From: Dactylorhiza incarnata
Lineage: Eukaryota; Streptophyta; Magnoliopsida; Asparagales; Orchidaceae
DNA length: 64,000 nt
Assembly (NCBI GenBank): GCA_033032865.1
Contig: JAWHQI010000065.1
Span: 8,678,001-8,742,000, forward strand
Direction of reading: 5' to 3'
In this document: piece after piece, positions 1 through 9,592 of the stretch
Position numbering within the stretch: the stretch's first letter is position 1
How the letters are laid out: each line of letters starts with the position of its first letter
The notes under the pieces: model-generated
What the model saw: only the letters and a program-made list of their open reading frames with translations
Database searches by the model: none
Told to the model about the DNA's origin: nothing
Made by a program: the position numbers and the translations under genes

Positions 1-188
1 CCTTGTTCAGATATCTGAACATGAGTTATCAGCTCTGTGAGCTCTGTTTCCAGGAGCTTGCATCTTGTGGAGATGAGTTTGTCCAATCCAGCTTCAGTGA
101 AGAGAGCTATGATGTTCTTATAATTTTCTGCAGCGACTTGGAAGGAGTCGAGGTCAATGTCGAAACCAGAGTTTATCTTGGGAGCCAT
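1..188 (-). CDS. aORF N-terminus (plant retroelement extra ORF), partial
   Basis: The first 62 codons are open from the ATG at 188-186 to the window edge. The protein starts MAPKINSGFDIDLDSF and matches, nearly residue for residue, the start of the aORF in G (MAPPKINSGFDVDMDSF at 50262). It is also related in position and pattern to the aORF of A (24826). The family resembles the 'putative plant transposon protein' domain seen next to plant LTR elements; I assign this from pattern only. The function is unknown. No signal peptide is seen. The ATG was chosen because homology to G begins exactly there. A dyad array lies 110-340 bases upstream. Confidence 0.75.
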   Translation of the reverse strand, partial: MAPKINSGFDIDLDSFQVAAENYKNIIALFTEAGLDKLISTRCKLLETELTELITHVQISEQ

Positions 189-296
189 TTTAGGTCAGTG
201 AAAGAGAGGAGGAAATGGATGGACTAAGGAGCAAGAAGGATAAAGGATGCAGAGTAGTGAAGGTTTCTAACTGAAGAGTCTTTTTAAGTCAGGTGA

Positions 297-525
297 AGCG
301 TCGAAACGGGACTCAATTCGAGGCTTATTCGGTACTTCAGTGGATGTGACCGAAAATATTTTAGCATTGCCGCTCGTTTTTATGAAGTCGACGTTACGTC
401 GAGTGGAATTCGACGTAAGCGTCGATACAGCCCGCATTAAGATGTTAGGGTTTCGTATCGACGTATGCGTCGATTTTACTTATTGAGTTGAGTCATCGAC
501 GGTGCATCGATTGGAAGTCGACGTG
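297..525. promoter_or_regulatory. CGTCGA dyad array upstream of the aORF in E
   Basis: The 420 bases between gag and the aORF hold no gene but many CGTCGA/TCGACG half-sites. A clear full site is at 397-415: CGTCGA, seven bases, TCGACG. Others are at about 298, 388, 418, 457, 467, 498 and 520. The same motif fills the U3 of this element (4064-4297) and the matching place in G (50366-50766). It is plausibly a promoter or enhancer for the aORF; that role is inferred. Confidence 0.55.
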
Positions 526-606
526 ACTTTTGATTTTCCTGAAGAATTTTAGGTGTTTATTTCTTTTTATCTCTTCCTAGTTCTAAGTCAGTCTTGGACT
601 AATTTT

Positions 607-2943
607 TTACAGATAGTTTGATTGGTTGTGCCAACATTGTTTGGCAAGGTGGCCAGTTTTGTTACATATATGGCACTTGATTATCTTATTCTTATGATAA
701 TTTGAGTTTAGAGAAGGATAGAAGGGTTGATTAGGATAGAAAGTTTGATTAGGATGGGAATTTTGGTTACCAGGTTTAGGGTAGAAATTTTGGTTAGGAT
801 AGAGGTGTTGATTAGGATGGAAATCATGGTTAGGATGAATGGATCCTGAATGGGAATTATAGAAGGTTTTTGGAGAATAGGCATTTAAGTTGCTCTGAAT
901 TTTTGTGCGTCGATATCTATTCGACGCATGTTGATAGTTGCTTCGATTTATATTCGGCGCTTTCTCCCGATAGCGTTGAACTGATATCGACGCATGGAAA
1001 AATTTGCGTTGATTGGAAGTCGACGTACTTTTATTCAAGCGTCGAGTAGAGGTCGAGGCATCTGAGAGGTTGCGTTGAGTAAAAGTCGACGCACTATCAT
1101 TCATGCGTCGATATAAAGTCGACGCAACTGTATCTTCACACATTTTCTTTTTCCCTTTTTCTGATTTTGTTCTTTTATGTATTGTTTCTTTTGGCTTAGT
1201 TGTTTCTTCAGATGAAGTTTGAGAGTCATCAGCTGAATAATATGATGTTTCATCAAATTGTATTATTTCCTTGAGGGAGTCTTCTTCCTTATTTAGTGAG
1301 TCTTTTTCTTGGTTTGATTTGATGAGTTTTGTGAATTTTACAGGGATCATCCAAGCAGGTTTGTTGGATGGAACTTGGCTGGTTGAGGGATCAGCCCCTA
1401 GACCAAGATTTTTATGTCTCCTTGTTTGTTGTGCAGTGATTTCCTTGAGAGTTTGGCTTCTCATGTTTATTGATTCTTCAAAGGCTTTTGCCTGGGATAC
1501 CTTATCCTTAAGGAGCTGGTTTTCTATTTCTAGCCCTTTCTACTTCCTTTTCTATGATGTTTACTTCAAAAATTTTAGAGCATTTATCCTCTCTATTTCT
1601 CTGGTTTTTAGCCACATTAATTTGTTCCTTTAGATCTTTAATTTCTTGTGTAGCTTTTAGTTGATCTAGACACATTCCCATAAAATCATTTCTGAAATTA
1701 TCACTTTGAAAATCTATTTCATCAAAAATGCTTACCTCACCCTTATCCTCAGATTCCTCTATGAGAATAAGGCTATCTTCTTTTTCATCTTCAGAAAATA
1801 TGCTTTCTTCTGATCCTGTCTCACTCCATGATTTAGCACCATCATCATTCTTTGAGCCTTCAAGGGCCATTAAGCATAGATCTTCTTGCTTAGGCTCTTC
1901 ATTGTCACTCTTAGAAGAGGAGCTGTCCTCAGAGTCTGTATCACTCCAGGCTTCTGCTATAAAGCCTCTTTCTTTCTTCTTCCCCTTTTTCTTGAGATCT
2001 TTCTTTTTTTAGATCTTTCTTTATCTCAGCATTTTCTGAACATTCTGGGGCAATATGTCCAGGTTTCCTGCAGGAGTAACAAATAATTTCATTAGTAGGA
2101 GTTTTGTCATACCTTGGTTTTGACTCTCTCCTTCTTGATCCATCTGTCCTGACCCATTTCTTGAATTTTCTGGCCAGGAAACTGAATAGTTCTTCTTCAG
2201 TGACAGAGCTAGCTTCTTTCTTCTGTTGCTTTTAATGCAATGTTCCTGTCTTTTGAAGAAGTTGGGGTGTTTTTTCATCTCTTCTTCTCTTCTCTGGTTT
2301 TCAGCAGTTGCTCATAGGATCTGAGTTTTCCTAAGAGAGCATCTGTTGAAATTTCCATTTGTCCTCTTGTGTCTCTTATTGCCCATATCCTTGAGTGCCA
2401 TGAGCTTGGGAGACTCATCAGCAATTTGTCATTGATCTCTGTAAGAGAGATTTCTCTATCCAAGTCCCTTAGTTGATTGATGATCAGACTAAATCTGTCA
2501 TACATCTCAGAGATGCTTTCTTCATTCTTCTTTTGGAAGTTCTCATATTGAGAGATCAATAGAGCCTTCCTATCTTTTCTTTCATCAGCACTTCCTTCTA
2601 CCATCTTTATGAGAGCCTCCCAAATTTCTTTGGCTGATTCACAATCAACAACCCTTTGAAAGATTTCATCAGAGAGGGTTGAGACCAGAATATTTACAGC
2701 CTTTGCATCACATGTTCCTGCCTTTTTCTCTTCAACTGTCCACTCAGCCTGTGGGACAAGTGTTTGAGTCACTTCACCACTTGAGTCTTTTCTATAAGGC
2801 TTGGGAGGACCTGTCAAGATAACATTAAATAAATCTTCATCAATAGAGTTCATATAAATCCTAATTCTTGTTTTCCAAACTGCAAACTTTTCAAGATTGC
2901 ACATTGGTGGTCTGGTGGAAGCATAATCTTTGATTTGTGTCAT
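607..2943 (-). pseudogene. gag: gag of copia E, frame-broken
   Basis: The gag capsid gene starts at the ATG at 2943 (MTQIKDYASTRPPMCNL) and matches the gags of D, F and G. Residues 1-222 (2943-2275) carry the copia-type gag domain (UBN2 type). The frame then breaks: the first zinc knuckle lies near 2090-2030 in shifted frames, and an acidic and coiled stretch is open at 1870-1508. The last part (1464-607, 285 codons) is open and ends with an intact C-X2-C-X4-H-X4-C knuckle near 655-620. That last part includes seven 11-residue repeats (908-1124) and then a run of short Pro-Asn-Gln/Tyr repeats (about 710-850). The stop is at 607-609. No pol follows. At least two frameshifts or stops make it non-functional as read. 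Confidence 0.8.
908..1124. repeat. 33-bp coding minisatellite with one dyad site per unit (gag of E)
   Basis: Seven units start at 908, 941, 974, 1007, 1040, 1073 and 1106, exactly 33 bases apart. Each contains CGTCGA (or CGTTGA, CTTCGA), seven variable bases and TCGACG (or TCGGCG, TCGAGG). On the minus strand each unit encodes 11 residues, such as STFTQRNLSDA, STSTRRLNKST and STSNQRKFFHA, and the reading frame stays open throughout. The same motif without the 33-bp phasing occurs in the U3 and before the aORF. Confidence 0.85.
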
Positions 2944-3037
2944 GTGAAAAATAATTGTTAGAGAAATATATATATATATATAAAAATAAGAGGTAGGATC
3001 TTTTTGATCAAGGAGTTAACCTTTTTAGATCAACCTA

Positions 3038-3049
3038 GCTCTGATACCA
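3038..3049 (-). other. Primer binding site of E (tRNA-Met type)
   Basis: The minus strand reads TGGTATCAGAGC two bases inside the 5' LTR. This is the usual plant copia site complementary to the 3' end of initiator tRNA-Met. Confidence 0.85.
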
Positions 3050-3308
3050 ATTGAAAGTGCACAGTTAACCTCACTAGAATTCTCTAGAGGGGGGTGAATA
3101 GAGATTTAAAATATTTTGTGCAAATATATATATTTATATGTGGTGATCACAGATTAAGGCTTCCCACACACCAACAAGAATTAAACAAGTAAAGAAAATA
3201 AATGCAAGAAAAGAAATCACAGCACAACACAAAGAAATATAGTGGTTCCCCAAACTTTGGGTAGTCCACTCTTCTACCCCCTTGGTAGGAAATTCACTAT
3301 CTTGCACT

Positions 3309-3437
3309 GAGTCTTTTGATAAGGAGACTCTTAGAACCACCCTGAGTCTTTTGACAAGGAGACTCTTAGAACCAACTGAGTCTTTTGAAAAGGAGACTCT
3401 TAGAACTAGTACAACTGAATTTTTTGAAGAGAGATTC
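3309..3437 (-). repeat. Tandem hairpin array in the transcribed LTR of E
   Basis: Four units start at 3309, 3344, 3378 and 3417. The first three have a perfect stem GAGTCT/AGACTC around the loop TTTGATAAGG or a close variant. The fourth has a different but still complementary stem, GAAT/ATTC. They lie downstream of the TATA box in element sense, so they should be in the RNA. Confidence 0.7.
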
Positions 3438-3781
3438 TAAAAACTCTTTTACAATATTTGAAATTGAAAATAAGATAAAGAAGAAAGAGAGAATAAAAAG
3501 ACAAGAAAGAATCTTCTTCCTAGCAAGAAGATTGGAAGCACAAGAAGTAGTGAATAAAATCTCTCTTCTATAGTGAGAAGGAGATTGTAGCCCTTTTCTC
3601 TCTTTTGTGAGAGCTATCAGAGTATGCAGCAGAGTGGCTTCAGAAGCAGGAGAAGATGGAAGCTTGATCTTTGCTGCAGCACTATCTCTCAATTTTCTCT
3701 TTTCACTTGGGAGCTCTTCCTCTTTTTCAAATATAAAACTGGTGGATCACTTCTCTTCTTGCTCTCTGCCGAACACCTTGT

Positions 3782-3789
3782 TATTTATA
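3782..3789 (-). promoter_or_regulatory. TATA box in the LTR of E
   Basis: The minus strand reads TATAAATA, downstream (in element sense) of the dyad array. The same box lies in A (21441-21448 and 31344-31351), H (41619-41626) and, as GCTATAAATA, in F. Confidence 0.6.
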
Positions 3790-4063
3790 GCTCTGTTCAT
3801 TAAAATAACACTATAGGAGAGTAATCAATTAGCAGGCAGAGTATTAGAAAGAAGGAGAAATTTCCATAACAATTATATCCATAGAAGGAAAGTATTCATT
3901 CTGATTTCAAATAGTGTCCATAATGGATTTAATCAAATTAGCCAAGAAATCATTAGAGGAAATGAATAATTTAGAACGGCTATAAAGAATAATTTGATTC
4001 CATATAAATCAGATCTATGAAAGAAGGAAAGAGATCTGACGATTTTTGAATTAATCATAGAAA

Positions 4064-4297
4064 TCGACGTGCGTCGATTACTATTCGACGTAGGCGTCGA
4101 ATTCGTCCTGGAAGAACGTCGAGAGGAGAATAAGGAAGGTGCGTCGACTAGGGTGCGTCGACTTCTCAAGATACGTCGACTAGAAGTCAGAGCTACGTCG
4201 ACATAGGATACGTCGAATTCTGCTTGGAGCTACTTTGACTCATTCTTATAGAAACGTCGACTTTATTTCGACGTTGCGTCGAATACTATTCGACGCA
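4064..4297. promoter_or_regulatory. CGTCGA dyad array in the U3 of E
   Basis: Full sites CGTCGA-N7-TCGACG start at 4072, 4255 and 4277, with spacers TTACTAT, CTTTATT and ATACTAT. Many half-sites lie between them. The F LTR has the same sites at 35408-35641. Confidence 0.7.
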
Positions 4298-4378
4298 TAT
4301 TTACTTACCTTGATTTTCCTTTCTTGGAATTCATATTCAACTCATTTTCAGGGGTTAAGAGAAATCATTTTCCCAACA

Positions 4379-5446
4379 CTTTCCCTTAAGTTTGTGTATC
4401 AAACTTCTATTCAGAACATAATTTGATGTGCTAACAGCCTCTGCCCAAAAAGATAGGGGCAAATTAGCATGTGCAAGCAATGTTCTTGCTGATTCAATTA
4501 GAGTTCTATTTTTCCTTTCAACTACCCCATTTTGTTGAGGAGTTCTAGGAGCTGAGAAGCAATGCCTGATACCTTCCTTCTCATAGAATTCTTGCATAAG
4601 AATAGACTCAAACTCAGTGCCATGATCACTTCTGATCAATGCAACTACAGTAGAGTACTCAATCTTTATGCTCTTAAGAAAGTCTGTAAGAACTTTAAAG
4701 TTATCTGACTTTTCTCTCAAAAAGAACACCCAAGTGAATCTAGAGAAGTCGTCTACAATAACTAGAGTGTAAGACTTCCCCCCTAAACTCTTTGTTGCTA
4801 TAGGTCCAAAAAGTTCCATATGTAGCAAATATAAGATTCTAGGTGAATCACTTTTAGATAATGATTTAAAGCTATTTTTAGTTTGCTTGCCTAGTTGACA
4901 TGCCCTACAAAGACCTTCTTTCTTATATGATCCTAAGGGTAAACCTCTAACAAGATTGTCCTTAGATAATTTAGCAATGGTCCTAAGGTTTACATGTCCT
5001 AATCTCTTAAGCCAAAGTTCACTAGATTTGCTTAAATCACTGAATAAACAAACTTCTGATGTAGATGAATTGAAATTCACTAAATATATATTACCTTGCC
5101 TAATACCAGATAAAACAATAATATCATCAGTAGATTTAATAAGGCATTTCAATTTATTAAATGTTACCTGATACCCTTCATCACATAATTGACTTATGCT
5201 GATAAGGTTATGCTTCAGTTCCTTTACATAAGCTACCTCTTTGAAGGTGACTTCTCCAACCTTGACTTTTCCATAGCCTTTGGTCTGTCCACAGTTGGAG
5301 TCTCCAAATATGACTTTTGGTCCAAGCTTTGCCTTGTAATTGTTAAGATTTGCCTTGTTACCTGTCATATGTTTTGAATAGCCACTGTCTAAATACCATT
5401 TCTCATTTATTCTTGGACAGTTGTGTACCTGCAAAAACAAAAACAA
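4379..5446 (-). pseudogene. pol: pol of copia D: protease and integrase, cut by E
   Basis: The reading frame is open for about 355 codons from the gag/pol junction. The protease motif WYLDSGYSKHMTG is at 5395-5355, the GAG-pre-integrase zinc region (LGHVNL...CRACQLGK) at about 5020-4885, and the integrase core at 4850-4430. Of the catalytic triad, the first Asp is replaced by Glu (HMELFGP, normally HMDLFGP); the second Asp (RSDHGTEF) and the Glu (VVERKNRTL) are present. The frame runs a few codons into the E LTR at 4378. Gag, upstream in the same orientation, ends at an in-frame TAG (5455-5453), followed by a pyrimidine tract and CAG. RT and RNase H lie outside the window. E disrupts the gene, so it is non-functional. 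Confidence 0.9.
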
Positions 5447-5452
5447 AAAGAA

Positions 5453-7443
5453 CTATTTGTTCCTGACCCAGACTACCTTGGGTCTTTTTGTATTTCCACA
5501 AAAATCTGAAATAAAAGATATTTCAGGTTGGTCCTTGTAACCTTGGGGATGATATTTCCTTGGAGGTATAATCCATTCAGTGAAAGGATTCTTAGAATGT
5601 GAAGAATATTAATTGTTCAGATTTGCTGTATAGTTTCTGTTATATGAACTGGGCTGAGTTCGTCGAGCTCCGTTCGACAAATGACTGATATTTCATCGAG
5701 CGCCGTTCATATAATTACTATATAGAAAATCTGTTTTCAGAGTTCGTCGAGCTCCATTCGACAAATTTGATGCATTTCGTCGAGCTCCGTTCGACGAATT
5801 ATGCTATTCTCGACAGTCTTACTTGAAATGTTTTTATTTTCATCTACAACCTCTTTGCTCTTAGCAGAGATGAATTTTATAGGTGTAGATAATATATATT
5901 CTTCTTAATCAGAGGTGGCTCACTTGATGAAGCACCCAAGCCAAGTTTACTATTAAGTCTAGCATTTACTGTGCTTGTGATATCCATCAGTTTGATGCTT
6001 CTCCCATTTAGGGATTCTTCAAATTTCTTGGCCTCAGAAAGTTTATTCTTAAAGGAGAATAGTTTGTTCTCTAGAGGCAGCCAAATCTTTCTTAAGATTT
6101 ACATTTTCTTCACTTATATTTTTCATTTCAGCTAGCTTATGTCTGAGTGAGATTATTTCTTTCTCAGATTTAATTAAGTCTGAGCAAAGAACCTTGAATT
6201 CATCTTTGAATTCATCTTTGAATTCAACTGAAGTAAAATCAAAGTTAGATATTACCTGATCTGCATCATTTTCAGCTTCAGATTATGATTCCTCTTCATT
6301 AGAATTGCTTGCTGAGGCATTGATAGCCATCATACAGAGACTTCTTTCTTCTTCATTATTTTCATCATCAGAAGAGCTGGATGATGAATCTGATTCAGTT
6401 TCACTCCAAGTTTCAGCTACAAATCCTCTTCCCTTCTTTTTGTGTTTGTGGGAGGAAGATTTGCTGGAGTTTCTTCTTTCTTCCTTTTCTTTTCTCTTTT
6501 CCTTCTTGTCCTTCTTGTTTTGATTTTCTGGACAATCAGGTGCTATGTGTCCTAGTTTCCTGCAACCAAAACATATAATTTCTTTAGAATTGTTTTTGTC
6601 ATACCTTGGCTTTTCCCTTGATCTGGAGTCCTTCTTTCTGAAGTACTTCTTAGCCATTTTGTAGAATCTCTTGGCTATAAGGCTCATGAACTCCTCATTT
6701 TCAGGAGTCTTTCCTTCTTCTTCTGTAGCTTTGAAGGCAATGTTCCTGTCCTTCTTTGTTGGAGAGGAAGTGCTCACTTGTTCAGCTTCTCTTGTCTTGA
6801 TGAGTTGCTCATAGGATTTGAGCTTTCCTAGCAGTGTCTCAGTAGTAATCTCATTGAGGCTTCTGGCTTCCTTGATAGGCCAGATCCTAGAGTCCCAAGT
6901 GTTGGGGAAGCACATTAGGATCTTGTCATTGATCTCAGTTAATGAGATTTCCTTGTCCAGTGTTCTGAGTTCACTTATAATTACTCTCAATCTAGTGTAC
7001 ATATCTGCAACTGATTCTATTTCTTCTTTCTTGAAGTTCTCATACAGAGAGATCAAGTGAGATCTTTTGTCTTTTCTTTCATCAGCAGAGCCTGCAACCA
7101 TATTGTTGATAGAGGTCCATATCTCTCTAGCTGAGGTGCAATCCACCACTTTCTGAAATATATCATCAGACATTTTTTGAGCCAGAATATTCATGGCTTT
7201 TACATCAGCACTCCTTTGCTTCTTTTGTGCTTCTGTCCACTCAGGAGGTGGGACAGCATGGTTGTCTATTGTTGCTTTAGTACTTGTTGATGCTGAGGGA
7301 GCAGGAGGTCCTGTCAATATGACATTAAAGCTGTCTTCATCAATAGAGCTCATATAAAGCATAATCCTTGCTTTCCACAGTGCAAACTTACTGAGATTGC
7401 ACATAGGAGGTCTTGTGCTTAAATACTCTTTGTTTTGTGCCAT
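5453..7443 (-). pseudogene. gag: gag of copia D
   Basis: The gag capsid protein starts at 7443 (MAQNKEYLSTRPPMCNL) and is open for 386 codons to 6283. It contains the UBN2-type gag domain (about residues 20-220), an intact knuckle C-X2-C-X4-H-X4-C (CFGCRKLGHIAPDC, about residues 295-308), a Lys-rich stretch and an acidic Ser/Asp/Glu stretch. A TAA at about 6283 stops it, yet recognisable coding continues as a coiled-coil-like segment (about 6280-6060). A net frameshift follows before the end (RPKVVWVRNK, stop TAG 5455-5453). The segment 5661-5797 holds dyad repeats at the place where E has its coding minisatellite. It is degraded but was probably one gag of about 660 residues. Confidence 0.8.
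5661..5797. repeat. 33-bp spaced dyad repeats in the gag 3' region of D
   Basis: Sites start at 5661, 5694, 5745 and 5778. Two of the three gaps are 33 bases, as in E. Each reads CGTCGA (or CATCGA), seven bases (mostly GCTCCGT) and TCGACR. The spacer sequence differs from that of E while its length is the same. Confidence 0.7.
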
Positions 7444-7542
7444 GAGTTTTTAACAGAAAATAAAAACAATAAAAACTCTAAAATAATTTAAGATCTAATT
7501 GATCTTTATGATTCAGGTGTTAGCCTGTAAAGAATCAACCAA

Positions 7543-7554
7543 CCTCTGATACCA
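7543..7554 (-). other. Primer binding site of D
   Basis: The minus strand reads TGGTATCAGAGG two bases inside the LTR, one base off the usual tRNA-Met site. Confidence 0.8.
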
Positions 7555-7818
7555 ATTGAAAGTGGAGGTTAGATCTTAAGTTACTCTAGAAGGGGGGGGG
7601 TGAATAGAGTATTAAAAACTTTTCCTTAGTTTTATTTGCGAAATAAAAATAGTGTTATATATATGTGTAAGCAGAGTGAGTAATAAAAACTAAGTAAAGA
7701 AAATCAGCACAGCACAACACAGAAAAGAAATCAAACACAGAAGACACAAGGAGCTATAGTAGTTCCCCAATAAATCTGGGTACGTCTACTCTTCTACCAC
7801 CCTTGGTAGGAATCCACT

Positions 7819-7992
7819 AGGAATTTTTGATAAGGTGCCCTCACACCAAGGGATTTTTAATAAGGTGTCCACACACCAATGGGAGTTTGATCAGGTGCCC
7901 AATTCACTGATAAGCTTTTGATAAGGTGCTTAACAACCAAACAAGGATTTTTTGATAAGGTGTCTTGCCACCAGTGGGTTACACTTTTGAAG
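7819..7992 (-). repeat. Hairpin array in the LTR of D
   Basis: About five units repeat every 33-37 bases around TTTTGATAAGGTG. The stems differ from unit to unit but remain complementary: TGGG/CCCA near 7879-7900, AAGC/GCTT near 7913-7930 and CAAG/CTTG near 7941-7966. The array matches those of E, F and G in position. Confidence 0.55.
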
Positions 7993-8689
7993 GGAGTATT
8001 AACCCTGTACAGAATGAGATGGAGAGGGGTTATGAAGTTCTTCTCTGTCAATATGTATAGAGAAGACTCTAGTGGATTTGATGTTGAAATGCTCCTCTGT
8101 CTGATATGAATTTGTTTGACAGTAGATGTTGTTGGAGCTTTTATTTGAGAGATTTGATCTTCCTGTAGCAGATAAAACTGAAAGGCAAGAGTGCTTCTCA
8201 GGTTGTTGTTGCTCTTTTGAAAATCTTGGCTTGCAGCAAAGACTGAGAGAGTATTGTTGATGAAGATGTTCTCAGTTGAATGAAGGTGTTGCTTTGAGAA
8301 AGAAGAAGACTGAAAATTATTTTCTCTGTCTGTGTTTGTTCTTCTTCTTCTTTCTTTATTCTTGTTGTTTTTGTTCTCTCTGTATTCTGTAAGAATGTGT
8401 ATGAATTCTGTCGAGATAAAGAGACAATAAAGTCTGTCTTGATATATTCTCTTTTTGGAATAGGATAATCAGACTTTAATTCTTTCTTGGAATAACAACA
8501 AAGACCAAACGACTTTTGCAGGTCCTTTAATTCCTTAGCCGTGAAATACTACTTTGCATTAATTGTCAGCGACTATCTTTGTCTTGGAATAAGGAAAGAA
8601 GGAATATAATAACTGAATATAATATCCTTACTTGACTGACTTGAATACGTCCAAAGATATTTGAATAGATCCGTTAAAGTCGTCGATCT

Positions 8690-8985
8690 GTGTTCAGAGA
8701 ATTGATATATAACTGATCTTCAAGTATTAATTAATCTGGAATCTGTATTTGTCGATCTGAGCTTCAGTAAAGAATTTGTCGAGCGTTGGCTGGAATTCGT
8801 CGAGCGCTGCTCAGAGAATGTCGAGCGCTGGCTGGAAATCTGTCGAGCGCTTGCTGGAAATCTGTCGAGCGCTGGCAGCCATCTGTCGAGCGCTGGCTGG
8901 AAATCTGTCGAGCGCTGGTAGCCATCTGTCGAGCGCCGCTAGCCATTCGTCGAACGCAGCTCGCCATTCGTCGAACGTAGAGACT
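8690..8985. repeat. GTCGAGCG array in the U3 of D
   Basis: About ten copies of a 21-22-base unit with core GTCGAGCGCTGGCTGG are arranged head to tail, ending in two GTCGAACG variants. Open frames on both strands here follow from the repeat and are not genes. Confidence 0.8.
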
Positions 8986-9118
8986 TAATGAAATTTCTAG
9001 TTCTAACAGCCCACTATCTTCCTAAACTCTTGACCCATAAACTATACATTGGGGTCAACTTGTCCTTAGTTAACATATAGTGAACCTAGCCCAAATCACA
9101 AATAGGGTTGTTCCAACA

Positions 9119-9592
9119 AATTCGCCGCCTTGTGCATGGCGACTAGGTCAAGGGTAGATCTAGGGGGTGGCTAGAGGCCTTATCTGGGGATAGATAGGCT
9201 ATAGCCAACCGGTCCTTGGGAGAAGGACCGGTGAAGGAACAAAAAGTGATTTTTAAGTTGTCGCCTCCAATTTCAAGCGTTATTGAAATTTTATCCTTGT
9301 AATCATTTTTGCGAAATATAAAATTCTTTTTCAGTATATCTAATTTTTCTGGAATTGTATTTCAAAAAGAAAATCACTTTGAATATTTCTGTAAAAAATA
9401 CTTTTTCTGGAGAGATAACGCCCGGCATTGACTCTTAACGCCCGACGTTGACTCTTAACGCTAGGCGTTAGTGACAGAGCAGAAAAAAGGTTTCTCTGTT
9501 AATTAAAATTTGTAAGTTTATTCCTAAAACATTAAACCCCTTATTCACCCCCCCCCCCCCCCCCCCCTCTAAGGGCGTCATCAGATCCAACA
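9119..9592 (+). repeat. LTR fragment L (B family), 3' part
   Basis: It matches the last third of the B LTRs (11502-11839), including TTCGCCGCC...GGCGACTAGGTC, the paired CCGGT segment and the CCAACA end at 9592. The left part is cut off by D. It keeps an internal segment of about 110 bases (about 9262-9370) that both B LTRs lack but that K resembles. The C-run before the end is 20 bases long (9548-9567). Gypsy C sequence starts at 9593. Confidence 0.8.

Larger units (their letters stand above)
1..4378 (-). mobile_element. Copia element E (SIRE-like, gag + aORF, no pol), left part outside window
   Basis: In minus orientation the order is 5' LTR (3052-4378), primer site (3038-3049), gag (2943 to 607), dyad array (525-297) and the start of an aORF (188 to the window edge). 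No protease, integrase or RT lies between gag and the aORF. Element G has the same layout, so the lack of pol may be ancestral rather than a private deletion. E is inserted in the integrase gene of element D: D coding sequence resumes at 4379. The 3' LTR and the left target duplication are outside the window. Confidence 0.85.
3052..4378 (-). repeat. 5' LTR of copia E (1327 bp)
   Basis: The LTR runs TG (3052) to CA (4378) and in element sense starts TGTTGGG and ends CTTTCA. The ends are set by the primer site on the left and by the resumption of D integrase sequence on the right. It matches the F LTR closely (34349-35722) and the G LTRs more distantly. In element sense it holds a dyad array (4297-4064), a TATA box (3789-3782), tandem hairpins (3437-3309) and a C-run near the end (about 3095-3088). 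Confidence 0.85.
4379..9118 (-). mobile_element. Copia element D (SIRE-like), right part only
   Basis: In minus orientation D has a 5' LTR (7557-9118), primer site (7543-7554), gag (7443 to 5453) and protease/integrase (5446 to 4379). E then interrupts the integrase, and the rest of pol and the 3' LTR are beyond the window. D itself lies in a B-family LTR: fragment L resumes at 9119. Its target duplication cannot be checked because the left end is missing. Confidence 0.85.
7557..9118 (-). repeat. 5' LTR of copia D (1562 bp)
   Basis: It runs TG (7557) to CA (9118), starting TGTTGGAACAACCC and ending CACTTTCA in element sense. It shares with E, F and G the end motif near 7597-7615 (G-run then TGAATAGAG) and the hairpin loop TTTTGATAAGG, but it is otherwise a distinct family. 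The U3 carries the repeat array at 8690-8985. No second copy is in the window. Confidence 0.8.

Noticed and set aside
8764..8988. Three overlapping frames of 64-70 codons
   Set aside because: They are translations of the GTCGAGCG repeat in the D LTR on both strands.
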